Assembly: GCF_964199755.1 (NCBI RefSeq)
Contig: NC_133898.1
Coordinates: 130,818,224 to 130,882,223, forward strand
Source: Larus michahellis
Lineage: Eukaryota; Chordata; Aves; Charadriiformes; Laridae
Reading direction: 5' to 3'
DNA length: 64,000 nt
Part shown: positions 43,301-58,300 of the stretch, piece by piece
How the letters are laid out: every line of letters starts with the position of its first letter
How positions within the stretch are numbered: the first letter of the stretch is position 1
Notes under the pieces: generated by a model
What the model was told of the DNA's origin: nothing
Database searches by the model: none
Seen by the model: only the letters and a program-made list of their open reading frames with translations
Program-made: the position numbers and the translations under genes

Positions 43301-46300
43301 GCAGGGAGCAGGGGTGGGATGTGTCAGGGTGGGTGTCCACAGCCACCCAGATGGCTGCCACAACCCCACTTGGCTCTCCTGTTCGCTGGCAAGCGATGTA
43401 CAATCACACGCTGAGGTAGTGCCGGGGGCTGAGCCAGCAGAAAGCTAATCTACGTTATAAACCCCAAAATAAACAAACATGTACCTTCTTGACGGCATAT
43501 TTTGGGTCATTTGGAAGAATCAATACAATTTTCCCATCCCAGAACTCTGCCACGACCCGTTCTTTCTTCCAACCCTGCCACAGAGAGGAAAAAAAACCCC
43601 AAACAAACAAGTTAGCGGTCGAGCGAGAGAGAGGAAGTGATTCAGCGGAGATTCTGGCAGAAGCAGCTGTAATCTGAACCACTCCAGCTTTCAGGAATAA
43701 AGTCACATTCATCAAACTGATGAAGGCAGACGGTTGCTGGAAATGCTTAACTTACACGTTAACCTCCCCTCTGGATGACAAAACGGCCTGCAGCTGCCTC
43801 GACGGCGTACCTGGATATCCCACCCCACCTTCCCCCATCTCCTCCAGCCTTACCACGTATCTGAGTGCCTCCAGGAACCTCTCGTGGTGCTGGATGTGCT
43901 GGGCCTCATCCTCCGGGCTTGCAGCCGTGTAGATCATGCCGCACGACTTGCAAACTACAGCGCCAAAATGCTTCTGACCAGCATCCTAGCGAGAAACAAA
44001 GCCAGTTAGGTGCTCTGAAGCTGTTCAAAACCACGTTCAGTTTAAGGAATGATTAAGGAATCACGTTCAGATTAAGGACTGATTAAGGAATCAAAGACTC
44101 AAGTATTTGTTTTCGCTTGAATTTGTGAAGAGGAGGACAAGCTTTTGCTCATTTGCAGAATATTCAGAGCTACACCGCATCAAGTTATCCAACGGACACA
44201 ATGAATGCATCATTCGGAACAAACCTCGAAACAGATAAGCAACATCCTCACCGAGGAAATAAAGTAGAAGAGCACCACAAATAACCAAAGGAAAATTCTG
44301 TATAGTCTTTTCATCAGTTACCTAAAAATAACCTCATTTTTGTCTCTGTCAGTACACACGGAGGGGGAGAGGAGGAACCAAATGCCAGTTGTGCAAGCAA
44401 ATGGCAAATCGATCTTTAAATAAAGCCTAATTTGTTAAGGACTCATTTTATTTTGCTGCTCTGGCCGCTTTCCCTGCCCCATGTCCCAGCTCGGGCTTCC
44501 CCTTGTGTCACAGCACCCAGCGTCTGTCCCTCGTGGGGCTCGTGGCCACCAGCCAGCCCTGTCGGGGGCAGCGATGGCTGCTGAGCCCACGCTGCTGCCT
44601 TCCTCTCCGCACAGGCGCTCACCCGCGTTTCTCCCTTCCGCAGGGACCGGCTTTCAAAACACTCAAAAATTTGTGTCTGTGAGGTCTCAAATTTGACAGA
44701 AATCATCCAAACGACCCAAAAGGTGCTAAAAAGGGCAGATCAGCAGACGAGAATGATCACATAAGCGCCGCTCCCTCAGGAAACGGGCTTGAAAACATCT
44801 GTATGTCACCAAGTGAGAACAAATGGTTTATTAAAAAATTACTCATCACTGAGGGCGTATTTTTCTGGAAACCCATACACGTGATGGCTCCGCCAGCCTC
44901 AGCAACACCGTCTGGCCTCCTCCCGCTCCAAAATCAGCGCTCCACGCTGCAGGGCAACAGCGGACGTGCAGCTACCGAAGAGGCACCGTTAGCGGAGCGA
45001 GCTGCGTCAGGGCTCAGCTCTCGGTCGCACATTCCTCGGTCCCACAGTCCTGCTCCAGCGCTGCCCTGGCTGACGTTTGCCACTGCGGTTGCAGTGCTGT
45101 GGCTGACGCCGCTCACACAGCGGGCCAGGAAGCCGTGGGAAAGGAAGAGGATCCAGCCAAATTCCCTCCTATAGCATCCATACAGCCTTGGCCCAGTTCC
45201 CCCTTTGGGTTTTTTTTTTTTTAGTATTCTGTTCCGTAAGTCTCTTAATGTAATAAAGCGTTAGTCCCAGGGAAACCATAACAATGTATTTCCCAGCTAC
45301 TACCCTGTCCTCGTCCAGTGCTAACCATGTTAATCACCGCTCTGTTACGTGGTTGGTTTGAGGCTTACACGTAAGGAAATCTACTTATCGGTTAGCTTCA
45401 AGACGTATTTCTTGTTTCCTCACCACCGAGCCACCCCGAGGACCCACCGTGCCCCACGGGGAACCTTACAATGATCATCTGATCCCTGGAGCGCTTGCTG
45501 AGCTCTTTCGCCTTCTTGCTTTTCTGCGAGGTGTGAGGTGTTTTTGCAGGTGGGTTGGACCCGAACGGAGAATTCAATTCATCCAGCACAGCCTGTGTCC
45601 TGAAAATTATTTCAGAGAGATGAAAATTAGTCCCTGCAGACGAAAGTTAACATTACTTGTCAGGTACCAGGGCAGGGTAGTGACTGAGCATCTCCAGGAT
45701 CCGTGCCAGACCTCTGGGCAGTGAGATACGAGGCAAGGACAAGGGTCCTTCCTGGCCGGACTCAGCAGTACCATCATCTGAAATCACCTTACAATGCTTC
45801 AAGCTTTCCCCGTTCTGTGAGGAAAGCTGGCTTTAGAGTGCACACACATCAGCACCACTCTCATAGAACCACAGAGTGGTTTGGGTGGGAAGGGACCTTA
45901 AAGGCCACCCAGTGCCACCCCCTGCCCTGGGCAGGGACACCTCCCACCAGACCAGGTTGCTCCAAGCCCCGGCCAACCTGGCCTTGAACCCCTCCAGGGA
46001 TGGGGCAGCCACAGCTTCTCTGGGCAACCTGGGCCAGGGGCTCACCCCCCTCACACCAAAGAATTTCTTCCCAATATCTCATCTCAATCTCCCCTCTTTC
46101 AGTTTGAAGCCATTCCCCCTCCTCCTATCACTACATGCCCTTGTAAAAAAAAAAAAAAAAAAAAAAATCCCTCTACCCTTAAGGGGAAAAAAAGTAAGAA
46201 AATCAAAAATTGAACTCCAATAACCTACAAAGCATTTCATCTAGGATTTGATCAAGGTGTACAAGAACTTGTGACAAGTTTTTGCCCAAGAATCACCATA

Positions 46301-49300
46301 GCTTGGTCTCAAGCCCACATTCCATCTATACCTGGGGTCCCAAGACCACGTCTCTACTCCATTGCTGCTCCACCGCCACCACGCCAAGACCCCTTTAGAT
46401 GAGGGGATCGGCAGCATTTCAGGAAAAACCATCATCTAGCAGGGACAGCTTCCCAAAGAGGGAAGCAGACCGAAGCAAGGCCAAGAGGAATTTTTCATAT
46501 TCAGACCCAGATACGGAGGCCTTACATGAATTTTTAAGGTCACGACGTGAGCTTCAGCGACAGGGAAGCACCTTGTTGGGGGCGTTAATAACAACACAGT
46601 TTTTCTAACCTACCTTTAGACTTCTGTATGTAAGGTGGCATTTCTTAAGCAATCTTAAAAGCAGGAATTTGTTAACTGTTGTGCAGCAACCCTTAACATG
46701 GAATTAATTTAGAGATACACCAAACAATTTTATAGATTTGGATACTAAGGAGAATTTCCAAAGCAGAGACTTCATGTAGGAAAAGCTTGTGCTCATCAGC
46801 TTCCCAGGAGACAACTGCAAATCCAAGACTGATTTTCAGTTAATCACAAACACCAGGATTTCCACATATTCCAGGGTTCCACTTGCACCACGGAAGATAT
46901 TTGTAAAGCCACAAGGGGAAGCAAAGCAAATATTGCAATCGGATCTCTCTTTCAACACTTCCGTGGCAGAGGACGACAGTAGCGCGACAAGCCTTGGAAG
47001 GTTTATTTTGGCTCTTTTTGGAGCAACTTTAAGTGGTTTGGTTTTGGGGTTTTTTTTATGTTCACAATAAACTCAGCTTAGAATGCCTTTATTGTTAACA
47101 AAATGCACCAAGAAGTTGATTCAATATGGGAAAGGGATTAGTAGCTCTGGTTCTTGCGTGGGAAAACAAGCCTCTTTTTCCAGTAGACATCTATGAGTAT
47201 GGCAGCAAATTAATTGAAGAAATAAGCTAATCAGGAGCACAGACGTCAGGTAGCACGATTACACCTTATGAGTCAAAAGTCCCAGTGCCTGCAAGTAATT
47301 TATCAAGAACCAAAAAGCAAAATTCATATGCCTGTGCTTCATCTCCATCACACTAAACATCGCCCAGCAGGTTCATGAGAGACCCACTCAGGTGAGCACG
47401 GGACAGTGTAAGAAAAGCAGGTGCTTCTGTTAACCCCTTTTCACCCATTTTTATTACAACTTCTGTTGCGTCTTCGGCACCTAGATCAAAACTTGTGAGC
47501 ATGCTGCTACCTAGTGCTGCCGTACTGAAATTTCTTAAATTTTAGGTTAAAAAAACCACCCAGTGCACTACAAGATACTCTTGCCCAGTGCAGTTACTGA
47601 TCTTTGCACTTCAGGTGATCTGTGTATAGCGCACAGCCGCTTCTCGGAGTGCTAACAGTGAAGATGTTGGTCAAGGTTGGCCACAGCACTGAAATATTTA
47701 CAAATGCATATCACAGGAAGAGTTAGCGTGGAAAAGCAATGAACCTGATGGCAGGAGACAGAGGTTTGACAGTAAATTTAAAGAACAGGGGTATTCCACC
47801 AGGACAAGGCAGGTAAACAAGCTTTCTGAGATCTTTAGCTCCGTACAACTTTAATAAGCTGGGGCCTTCCCCAAAAGTGAGTTATTTCAATAGTTTAGAA
47901 ACAAATACTGTAGGCTTTGATGGTAAAGGAGGTACAGTATGACAGAGACACAGAAGCTGCCAGCTCCTGCAAGAGCCCCAGACAGGCCCGAGAAGAGCGA
48001 CCGACCTGCCCCCTCGGCGTTATTTGACGAGGGACCCGCACTTTAACTGGCCCACAGAGTCCAATTTTCACGCACCCCAGCTGACGTACACAAGCTCAGC
48101 TCAAAAAGGTTGCTTACGACACAGAATTGCTCCAAACACGTCAAGAATGCCCATGCGGAGGCATCGCTGCCGTACCGATTGATGCGGTGGGTGGACTGAA
48201 CTCATGAGCACGCGTTATGTTTGCCATCTATGGCACAAATTAAAAGATTTATATATAGAAATATACAGAAAGCCAGGCCGTTGATTAGATTCTAGCGAGG
48301 GACAGCAATGCCTCCTGCTCACTGTACGGCCGCTGAGGCTATACCGTGGCAAACTGAGTAAAGACAATTCGTTTTGACAACTGTGGTACCAACTCGAGCT
48401 CGTAATTAGCGCTGGCGAGGGGCTCTGGCTGATGAGAGGCCGGTACAGAAAGACTGAAAGATGCTGCTCGTTACGGACACTCCAGATGTGGAGAGACAGA
48501 ACACACAGAAGTAGCATACATAAACAAGAACCCTTCCACAGGGGTAACACCAGCCAGGCCATGCCATTCTTGGTAATGAACAGATCATGACACAACCCCC
48601 TTTGTTCTAATGATTTTATCATTAGCAAAAGCTAAGAGAAAACTATTATTTCCTTTCTAGTTAAAAAAAAAATAATAATAAACTCAATAATATGTACAAA
48701 TTCACAAGTAAAATGTACTACAGGCAGTGTATTTCCTTGTTCACAGCCTAGTATCCCCCTAAACCAACTCAGCTTACGTCTTTCATCTTCCCTCTAAAAG
48801 AAAATAAAGCCAACCCAATAAACACTCCAGGCTTCCAATTCTCACAGGGATTGGGAGAAAGCTAAGCTACTGTTTTTAGAACTAGTATCTTTTTTTTTTT
48901 TTTTTTTAAAAATAATGATTAACCTACCTTTTCTTGCTGCTGGGGGGTGCAGTGAATATGGGGTAGACAACAGCATTTGAAGGAGATGCTGGAAAAGAGG
49001 AGCGAAGTTATTGCGGTTTAGAATCCTTTGTAGCTGCAGAACACATTGATACAGGGAAACGGAAATTCAAATACAAAGGAGACTTCAAAATGACCCACAA
49101 CGGTGAAACTGAGTTCTAGAGACAGGAGTTTATAAGAGTATTGGGCAGCTGTTGGTGCTGCAGGACATAAAAGTTATGTTCGTGAGTGGTATCCAGCCAT
49201 AATTACCTCTAATCCGCTTCAGTGACATTGATCGGGCTACCTGGTACCTTCCCCTCTCACATTGGAATTATAAAGCAGGAATTTCTGCTGCAGTAGTTTA

Positions 49301-52300
49301 GTGTTTCCTTGGCTATCGATTAAAAATGTTAATCAAGAAGAGGTTTCTCCATTTTTCCATTATTTTGGCTTCTTCATCCTAGAGAAGCTGGGAAACGACG
49401 GGCTCAGCTCTAGGTTTCAGCACACAAGCTGCAAGTTTCAGGTTAATTTAGCAAAGACTTGGGTAAATAAAACCAAGGAAATTATTAGTTAGGAATATAT
49501 TTTCCCTCAAGTGTAAAAAGTTTAGGTAGTGGACTGCTTTCTGCTCTTGTATTGTGACCGCATTCACAAATAGAGACTTCAGGAATGACAGAAACGTAAT
49601 ACATAAGCAGAAAAATGGCCTTAACAGACTGCAGAAAACATACCATGAAGATGAACCAGTTGTTTCTAGGAAACAGGCCACAATAAAAAAGTCTCCTGTT
49701 AATATCAATAGTGGAAAAGATTGTGAGGAGTCATGAAGACGACACTAATAAGCAATAAAAAGCCTATGGCTTCCTAGAAACGCAGGATCTTAGTGGGCCA
49801 GGACACTTCTTGGGAAAGGCCCCAGCACGCAAATAATGTAATTCCTAAATAATCTTTGGGAATGTGATGGCAACAGCTTTTGAAACAGGTGGAAAACACA
49901 GTAAGAGGAGTGTTTCATGCAAAACCGGAGATAGCAGAGAGAAAAGCGGCTGGCAGCACGGAGCACGCCACTCCTCAGAACAAGAGGAGGCAGCAGGGAG
50001 AAACGGTGACCTTCAATAAAACAAACTTCACTACGTTCCAAAAGCGGATAAATAAGTTCCCAAGTGAAGCAAGACTAAAGGAGGGGGGGGAAAGGCTCAG
50101 GAGTGCTGGCAATTTCTTCAAGACACACATTAAGACCAGATGTGCCAGAAAGAAGTGGAGTAAGAGACAAACACGGCTAAATCATGATTTTTTTCACTCC
50201 CTGGCAACGCAAGGAATTGCAACGGGAATAGAAATCAGGGAAAAGCTGAGCAGAAATGCCAAATTGTTAAATGAGCTCTACCTGGAAAGGCCACAGGACT
50301 AGGGAAGCATCCTGTAAGGGGAAAACCCAGAAGTTTCAGCTACCAAAAGAGAAGAAAACACTAAAACCAGATGAGAAATGAGAACAAACCATTCGGTGCC
50401 TTTTTATTTCAGTCATCAATAAAAGAATTAGTTGTGATGAGATCATTGGCGCAATTAAGACACAGAGGAGATATGAACTTCCACAGCGGGGGAAGGAGGT
50501 GAAGAGAACTCTCAGACAAATCAGACCTTTTCAGACCAGCAAGGATGGAATTAACCCAGGGCTGCTGGGGCTGGAATAGCAAATGCTGCCTATTTTTAAA
50601 AGGGAAAAAATGGAGAAACCAGGAAACAAGGATAAAATAACACGACCTCAACTTCTGCAAACATATTGGCACATGTTAGCGTATACTTGGAAGGTGAGAC
50701 AGCAGGTAGAGGAGAACACTGTAGTTTGCCTCAATAAAATAATATTTAACCAACACATCTACTTTTTATTATCACTTGTTATTCCCAAGAGGAAAAATAA
50801 TAAGTGTCTTAAAATTAATATATAACTTCTGAAAATTCCCTTGCATTACTAGAGAAACATGGTCTCTGTAAAGCAACCATAAGAAAAGGGGCAAAGTTGA
50901 CCGGGGGGGGGAAGTACCATATTCAAATAATTATTGTTCAAATGTATGTGTTCCCTGCGTGTGAAAAGTATGAATTACTCCCTTCCTGCTAATTAGTGCT
51001 GGTAAGGCTCGCATGGAGGTTTGTTTGGGAGTATCACACCAGGAAAGACACGTCTCAGCCTGGAGAAAATAAATAAACTAAAAAGTCAGATGCCTAAAAA
51101 AAAAAAAAATAATCAAGATTTAAAAAGGAGAGATGAAAGAATCAGGATAACGGTCCGGGGAGAAAAGAACGGGGAAAAACCTAATAATAGGATTCAAATA
51201 CAGCAATTTCCCAAATCTTTCCGGGAATCGGCCATGTAAAGCAAAGAGGAAAGACAGGTTAGACATGAGGATAAAAACCAGTTTACATACTGCTTAATGC
51301 TAAACCAGATTCATCAGAGAGACAGCAGTCTCCATCATTACTGTCCAGCAAATTTAAACACTAAATTATAGGAGAAGAGGGGAATTCAGCAGAGTTGATC
51401 CTGCTGGGCAAAAGCCGGCAGTTTGAGATTTTTAAAGCCTCCTCCGCCTCATTTTCCTGCAGCAGCAAAAGTCATGGACCAAGATACGGAGAATCCAACT
51501 TACCTCGCTTATTCCCCTTTGGCGGAGATTGGCTTGAAGGCACAATGCAATCATCTGACTCACAGCTTTTAGAAGAACCGATTTCATCAACATCCTATAA
51601 ATTAAGACAATTTTATTTAGGGCAACAAGAAAACTCTTCAGTTAAGTTCTCAGAGAGCAGCTACAGAATCACATACAGCTCAAGTGACCGTTACGACGAG
51701 CATTAATTGACATTATGAAGTGTATTTTCCAATAACGGAACGCGGTTTAGCAGACAACCCATCTCACAGGTCTTAAAATGACATCTGATCGCTGAATTTG
51801 AAAATGTCGCTGAAAATGTTGCCCCCCAGAACTGAGGAAAAAGTCGTTTCCTGCAGGTTACTCACAGCCTTGAGGGGCAATAGCGACGTTTCTCATCTTT
51901 GACTACTGTCAGACCCAATTCAGCTTATGACAGTGATCATGGATTTTCATTCCCTACACCCTAACACCTACTTACGCCCCTGCTTTTGTTTTACTGCAGG
52001 ATTTGTTGGGTTTGTTTTTTTTTTTTATTTTATTTTTAAGTAAATCTTAACTGTAGAGGTTCATATCATTTCTTTACCTCAGCATTTCTGGGATTCTGCT
52101 TCATTCTCTCTCTCCAGCTATGCATCTTCGCAGCTTTTGGAAGCCTCTCACAAACGTTCAATACAAATGAGTTTGCCAAACTGTTTTTTTGCCTTGAACT
52201 CTGCTTGTTTTGTATATGACAGTGTTTTATTTCCCATCAGGAACCCGAGACAGTTATCAGGTAAAGGACCGGCTGCAGCTGAATCTGAGACCAGATCAAG

Positions 52301-55300
52301 GCCAAACTTGGCCTGTGTTCAGTAACGAAGTCGCTAAGTTCCCTTTTCAAACGCTCTGTGCTTCTGGTTAACCTCCAACACAACAAACTGCCATCCCAGC
52401 GGAATCAAATGCTTTCAAGTTTAGGTTTGGTTTTTTTTTTTTACTGCACGTACAAGATGAGATTGCACAAGCTAACAGTTGTGTTTTATTAACGCTGCGT
52501 TGTAAAAACATATTGACAATCAAGCCAGGAATGCGAGTGTGATACTAAACCAGTGCAGGTGAACAAAAGAGGCAATAAATTGCCCTTTATTGAATCAACG
52601 CAGGAATATAAAACACATTAGCCCTATAAAAACAGCTTCTCATCTTGTTCACTGCTTCCTTTCAATGCCCGGTATAAAATACAGTAATATTCCAGTGCCA
52701 TTTCCTACATTTCCAACGCCAGAACGCACCAGCAAAATATGACATTAAGTGCAATGAAATAGTTTGCAAACCTGTTCCAGATTTGTATTTTATTGCTGCA
52801 CTCGCTCCATTGCCACCTTTACCTTTCACACCTAAGCACCGCCTCGGAAAGCAAAATCCACATCCCAAGCTAAACAATTCTCCGGCAAATCGTAAAATGA
52901 AAAGCGAGGTCTGGCCAGCATTAACTGGTTGGCAATAAGCAAGACTCGCTGCAAAGCTTAACCGTTCCAGCACTGATAAACATTATTTACACAAGAAATT
53001 AATGTATGGTTAAAAAAACCATGCAAAACAACACTTTTCTATCACCAGGGGTGTAGTCACTGCTAAGGTAGCAACAGATGAAAATTGTTTATAGCTCTTG
53101 AGTGATATACAAAAAGGTTAAAGTTCTTCAAATGCAGACCAGCTCAGAAAATTAATTGTTGGATTGTTAAAGCCTGAAAAACAGGGGCTTATTCTCACTT
53201 CCTTGGAGAAGGGGGCTGCGGAACTACCACACGTCCTTCCTGCTGAGAAAATAATCGCTAAAAAGATAATCCCCAAGCAGAGCAAAGCCCGTGAGCGCTG
53301 CTGGAATTCCAGCACAGGCTGCGCCACCAACCAACATCTTGTGACCCACGAGAAGCCTCTAAATAAAGACACTCTACAAACAATTTTGCTTTCTCTGCCC
53401 AATTATTTCACTGGCTGAGAAGCGCGTGGCTGGGGAAAACTAAAATTGGCTTCAGAGAGCACAGAAGAGAACTCCTGCGAAGAACCTACTTCCTTCAGCT
53501 TTGAGCAGGTAACGTTCGACCTCCCACAAAGCTCAGCGAGGTCAGATCTGGCATTTGTTATATTTATTAAAACAAGAAGAAAAAAAAAATGCTTAAAAAC
53601 CTCTTTTTCAGTTTTGTCCTTTATGGGGGGGGAGGGGGATAAAAAAAATAAATATATATTGTCTTTTGCCAAAACTTCACGCAGAAAGCTTTTCTTTCAG
53701 CCACCATAAATGCAGTATTTCACTTCAACAGAGAGCTAGCGACAGACAGGGATGCCGACACGACCTTCCTGGAGGTTTCCCCCAGTTTCACGCCTTCATA
53801 AGGCAGGACTAAATCCGTGAAAGTCTTCCTAGGCAAAATCCACTAATATATCTAAATAAACACCCGATGTCTGAATAACCGGAGCATGTGTTACTTCCAG
53901 CTTGCTCAGCACGCTGGGTGTGTGTCACCTGAACGCCTCCGTGGCCCTCGTGACGCTTCTACTCACCACATTCTCTGTATCGCTGTCTCCTGCAGACCAG
54001 GAAGCCCCAAACGGACTAGGGTTGCTCCCGCTTTTCTGTGGAGATCTTTTTCCTTCATGTGCCGAATCTCTCTCTTGATTTCCACAGCTCTTAGAGTCCT
54101 CCTTGTTTGCATTTTCCTTCTTCTGAGGCACAGAAATCCTTCTCAATACCCCGCCCGCCTCAAGAATTTTGTTTCTGTCTGCTGAATTAGACTTTGCAGT
54201 GGTCGGTGGTGCGGGCTGACTGTTTTCTTGCGGAGATTTGGGGTCACCCTGCAGGGACTTAGTGTCTACAACTGGTTTTTTAGAGTGCGATTTCTTCCTG
54301 GCAGAAAAGAACGCTGCTCCCAGCTGGAGTTTCAGGGCTGGTTTAACTGTCATGCTCAGGACTCTGAAGGGCGAATCCATCTTCTTTTTAATCAGGCAAT
54401 TCACATTCTCTTTCTCCACACTGGGTTTTCCCGGTGGAACCTCTCCCTTGGCCTTCTTAAGCGTTTTGGGGAGAGTTTTGCCATGCTTGGAGCTGGTCGC
54501 GTGCTTGCTTGGCTTTGAGCTCGCGTTCCTGCTCGAGTTCACGTTCATCTTCTCAGTCCTGCTGGCAGCTGGGAGATTTTCATCCCTGCTCCTCTCCCTC
54601 AAAGAGCGGTTCTCGTTCAGTTGTTTCCTCTCAAGAGGAGTAAGGTATCGTTTTTCCTTGCTGTAAAAAGACACCACGGGCACAAGGGGCTTGTAGGAGG
54701 CAGCAGTTTTTGGGGAGAATTGCCCCAACGGCTCCCTCTGTGCGGCTGCGGGAACACTGGTGGCCTGGAGGGGTGAAATATCCAACCTCCTCGACAGCAC
54801 CGGCTTCTGATTTTCATCCTCATTTTCTCTCATCTCATCACTAGAGCTCGATGACCATTTTATTTGAGAAGCAAACCAGTTATTTCTTGATTTCTTGAGC
54901 GGAGACCGACCTTCAGCAAAGCCCGGCATCTTTTTTTTCACAGGAGTCTCAAAGGCTAAGGATGAACTGTAAAAATAATTACGGAGAAAAACATCACATG
55001 TACTATTGAAAGGTTTTCAATTCTTGTTTTACTTAATAACACTTAATTTTCACTCAGCCTAGTTGCTTATACTGGTATATGCCCTGGAATAAATACAAAT
55101 ACCAAAATACAATATACAAATATCAAAAGGCCTAAGACTGTCTGGCCATTCTTCACATATTTCTTTTTTTAAATAGCAAACCTAGTTTCCTGCCTGAACT
55201 TGTTAAAGCACCTGGGAGCAACATTCTACTTTCTGGAACGCTGCTGCCAGGATCAGCATTATTTGTGATTAAGGAGAAAAAAAAATAACATCTGGTTTAT

Positions 55301-58300
55301 TTCAGACCAACTCTGTAGACACAGATTTGTGCCTCTGAAAAAGCTTGTGCATCCCCCACCCCCGTGTGTAAGACGCATAAAACTGGGGGGGAATCTTATA
55401 ATATTTTACACCAGTTTCCAAAAGGCTTACACCAAAATCTGGCTCTGGCGGCTATTTCAGAATCTCAAACCTCATCAGTAAACCACTAACAGCCTCTGAA
55501 CCTATTGCCCAAAAAGAGATACACATTTTCACGAAGGACAAATTCAGCCATTCCTGGTTGTAACATATTTGGCGCAGAGGGCAGCGAGGCGTTTCCTCAG
55601 CGAGTATTTACACCCTATCTCAGGAATTTGTCCTTCTAAATCAGAAATCAAACTTCCCTCTTGGTCTCCCCCCGAAATATTTTTGTGGGGGAAGTACAGG
55701 ACAAGCATGAGAAAAGTTTGTTCAGCTGGTAGTTACAAAAGAATGAGAAATAATGTATTCTTTTGCATTTAAAGCTCAGCCATGAGCTTTGTTCATAGCC
55801 ATTGGCTTCTCCTCCCCTGGATTTAGAGGGAAAAAAAAAAAAATCTATAATTTTTTACGCATGCATAACACAGGAACTATTTTTCTATTAACACTAGAAG
55901 ACTATTCAGATGATTTGTGCAGACCTCAGTATTTCCGCACTGTATATCAAAGCCTTTCCAAATGGGAAAGACACACAGAGAAGTGCAAATATCGGGGGGT
56001 TTATTTCTCAGGTTTCTAAACAATCAGGTTTTAGGTTTCTGCTGGTTTTGTGACTTACTCAGGGCAAGGTCTGTGCGTGACTGTCATGTACAGCGATACA
56101 CACTTGACAGAGGTGACTGCTCAAACAAGACACCGTACTTTTATTAAAAAAAAAAAGGTGCAAATTAATGCAACCCACTAATGTGGGCCTGCAAAGTGTC
56201 AGCTCAGTGTAATGGCTTTCTCTCATTTCTAATTCTGGGCTCTGCTATGGACTGAAGATCATTTTTGTGTTCATTTTCTCTAAATATTAGATGAAATCCC
56301 TCAAGATGCTCAGTACAATACACAATGTTGTAAGTCACTAAATAATAAACACAGGTTGATGCCAACCGTGTGTCAGAAAGATCTTAATATTTTTTCCACT
56401 TTACATTAAGAGCTCTCAAGGATTTTAAACATCTGGTTTATTCTGTACGCAGCAATTATGGTGGTTTTATTAGAAAAAAAATACAAAAAGTTAACGTACC
56501 CATCGGTATCCGTAGAACTGCAGCTCCTTTTCTGCGGCGTAACAGCTGCCATGTCTTCATCAGAGCGCCTACAAGAACGCATTTTTTAGTATCTTGAAAC
56601 AGATTTGCAGTAAAAAAAAAACCCCAAAACTAAACAAAAAAAGAATTAGTAAAGAAGGAAGAGAAGGTGGGGAACTGGGAAGAAAACACTGAGTGGCAGC
56701 AGTTCATGCATGACAGGGACTAGAACACCACAGGGCTGTGTTTCAGTCGAGCATAAGCCATAAACCAAGTGCACGCAGAAAGGATCTTCCAGGTCAAGTC
56801 CAATTCTGTCATCACGGACAAACGCATCCTAAAGTCCCTTTTCTAAAATGGAGTCAGATAATTCAGAAACGTGTTTTACTTTCTGTCTGTCACATTCCCT
56901 CGCAAAGCTCATTCCAGACCTCACTAACATAGTTCCTAGAAACCTTCTTGCTCCTGCCTGTGTTCACGGTCAGTTTAGTCCCGTGAGGATTTCATGGTGA
57001 CATTTACCTTCCAGACAAGACAGCTCTCTGCCCAACAGACTTTTAGAGTTTCTCTCCCAGCTCCCTCCTTACCAAATACCACAAACCACACGTTTTTAGC
57101 CTTCATTAACACAGTAGCCATTTAAACCACTTTAATACTCAACGCTGTTTGTGTCATCTCTACCAGTTTGCGACAACTATCGCACAATATTCATTTTCTG
57201 TTACGTGGCATTTCAAAACTGAAACCTGAGAATAAACAAATACCCTGTGTCCAAGAAGACTACCAATAAATATTCATAAACTGCTCAAAAGGATAATTTA
57301 TTCAATAATCTGCCAGTAGGGGGAAGTTCCTCCTAACCCGCCCGCGTTAACACAGTGCAGTTTTGGGGGAAGCGGTGACTGGTGACAGCCCAGACATGAC
57401 AAGCTGCTGTCAAGCCCAGGAACACCAAGGACATGGCAGAGGATGGAGCCAGGAGCTGCAGCAGGAATTGAACAACCTCAGGACAGAGCAGCGCTGGCAG
57501 GGGGGAACTTCAAGAAGGGCAGGCAATACCTTGGAAGCACAGGGCAAAAACAACAGCCTGCAGGGACCTGGGAAATAAGATATCAGGTGCAGATAAGAGG
57601 GAGAAGGTAGGACAAGGACATACTGTTGGCAGGAGAGCACAGGTGCGTGTGTGTGTAGAGCAATCCTTATTGCTTCCACCATTAACCCATTGATCCCACA
57701 GCCAGCTCTCTGCAGAGGGGCTCTACACCTGCCCGGCTTCCCAAAATGTTCTTAGTCCAGTTCCCAGCCAGCTCCTCATCCCAGAAGCCCGGCATCTCAG
57801 TATTCATAGAATCACAGAACGGTTTGGGTTGGAAGGGACCTTAAAGCTCACCCAGTGGCACCCCCTGCCCTGGGCAGGGACACCTCCCACCAGCCCAGGT
57901 TGCTCCAAGCCCCGGCCAACCTGGCCTTGAACCCCTCCAGGGATGGGGCAGCCACAGCTGCTCTGGGCAACCTGGGCCAGGGGCTCACCCCCCTCACACC
58001 AAAGGATTTCTTCCCAATATCTCATCCCAATCTCCCCTCTTCCAGTGTAAAACCCTTCCCCCTCGTCCCATGGCTCCCCTCCCTGCTCCAGAGTCCCTCC
58101 CCAGCTTTCCTGGAGCCCCTTGAGGGACTGGCAGGGGCTGGAAGGTCTCCGCGGAGCCTTCTCTTCTCCAGGCTGAACCCCCCCAGCTCTCTCAGCCTGT
58201 CCTCCCAGCAGAGGGGCTCCAGCCCTCCCAGCATCTCCGGGGCCTCCTCTGGCCCCGCTCCAACAGCTCCGTGTCTCTCCTGTGCCGAGGCCCCAGCGCT

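Noticed and set aside
46789-47070. 93-codon plus-strand frame in ESCO2 intron 5
   Set aside because: No motif, no promoter or splice context, in AT-rich intron.
56553-56563. ATG 11 nt upstream of the ESCO2 exon 2 start
   Set aside because: Out of frame, weak context, and it opens an unrelated frame.
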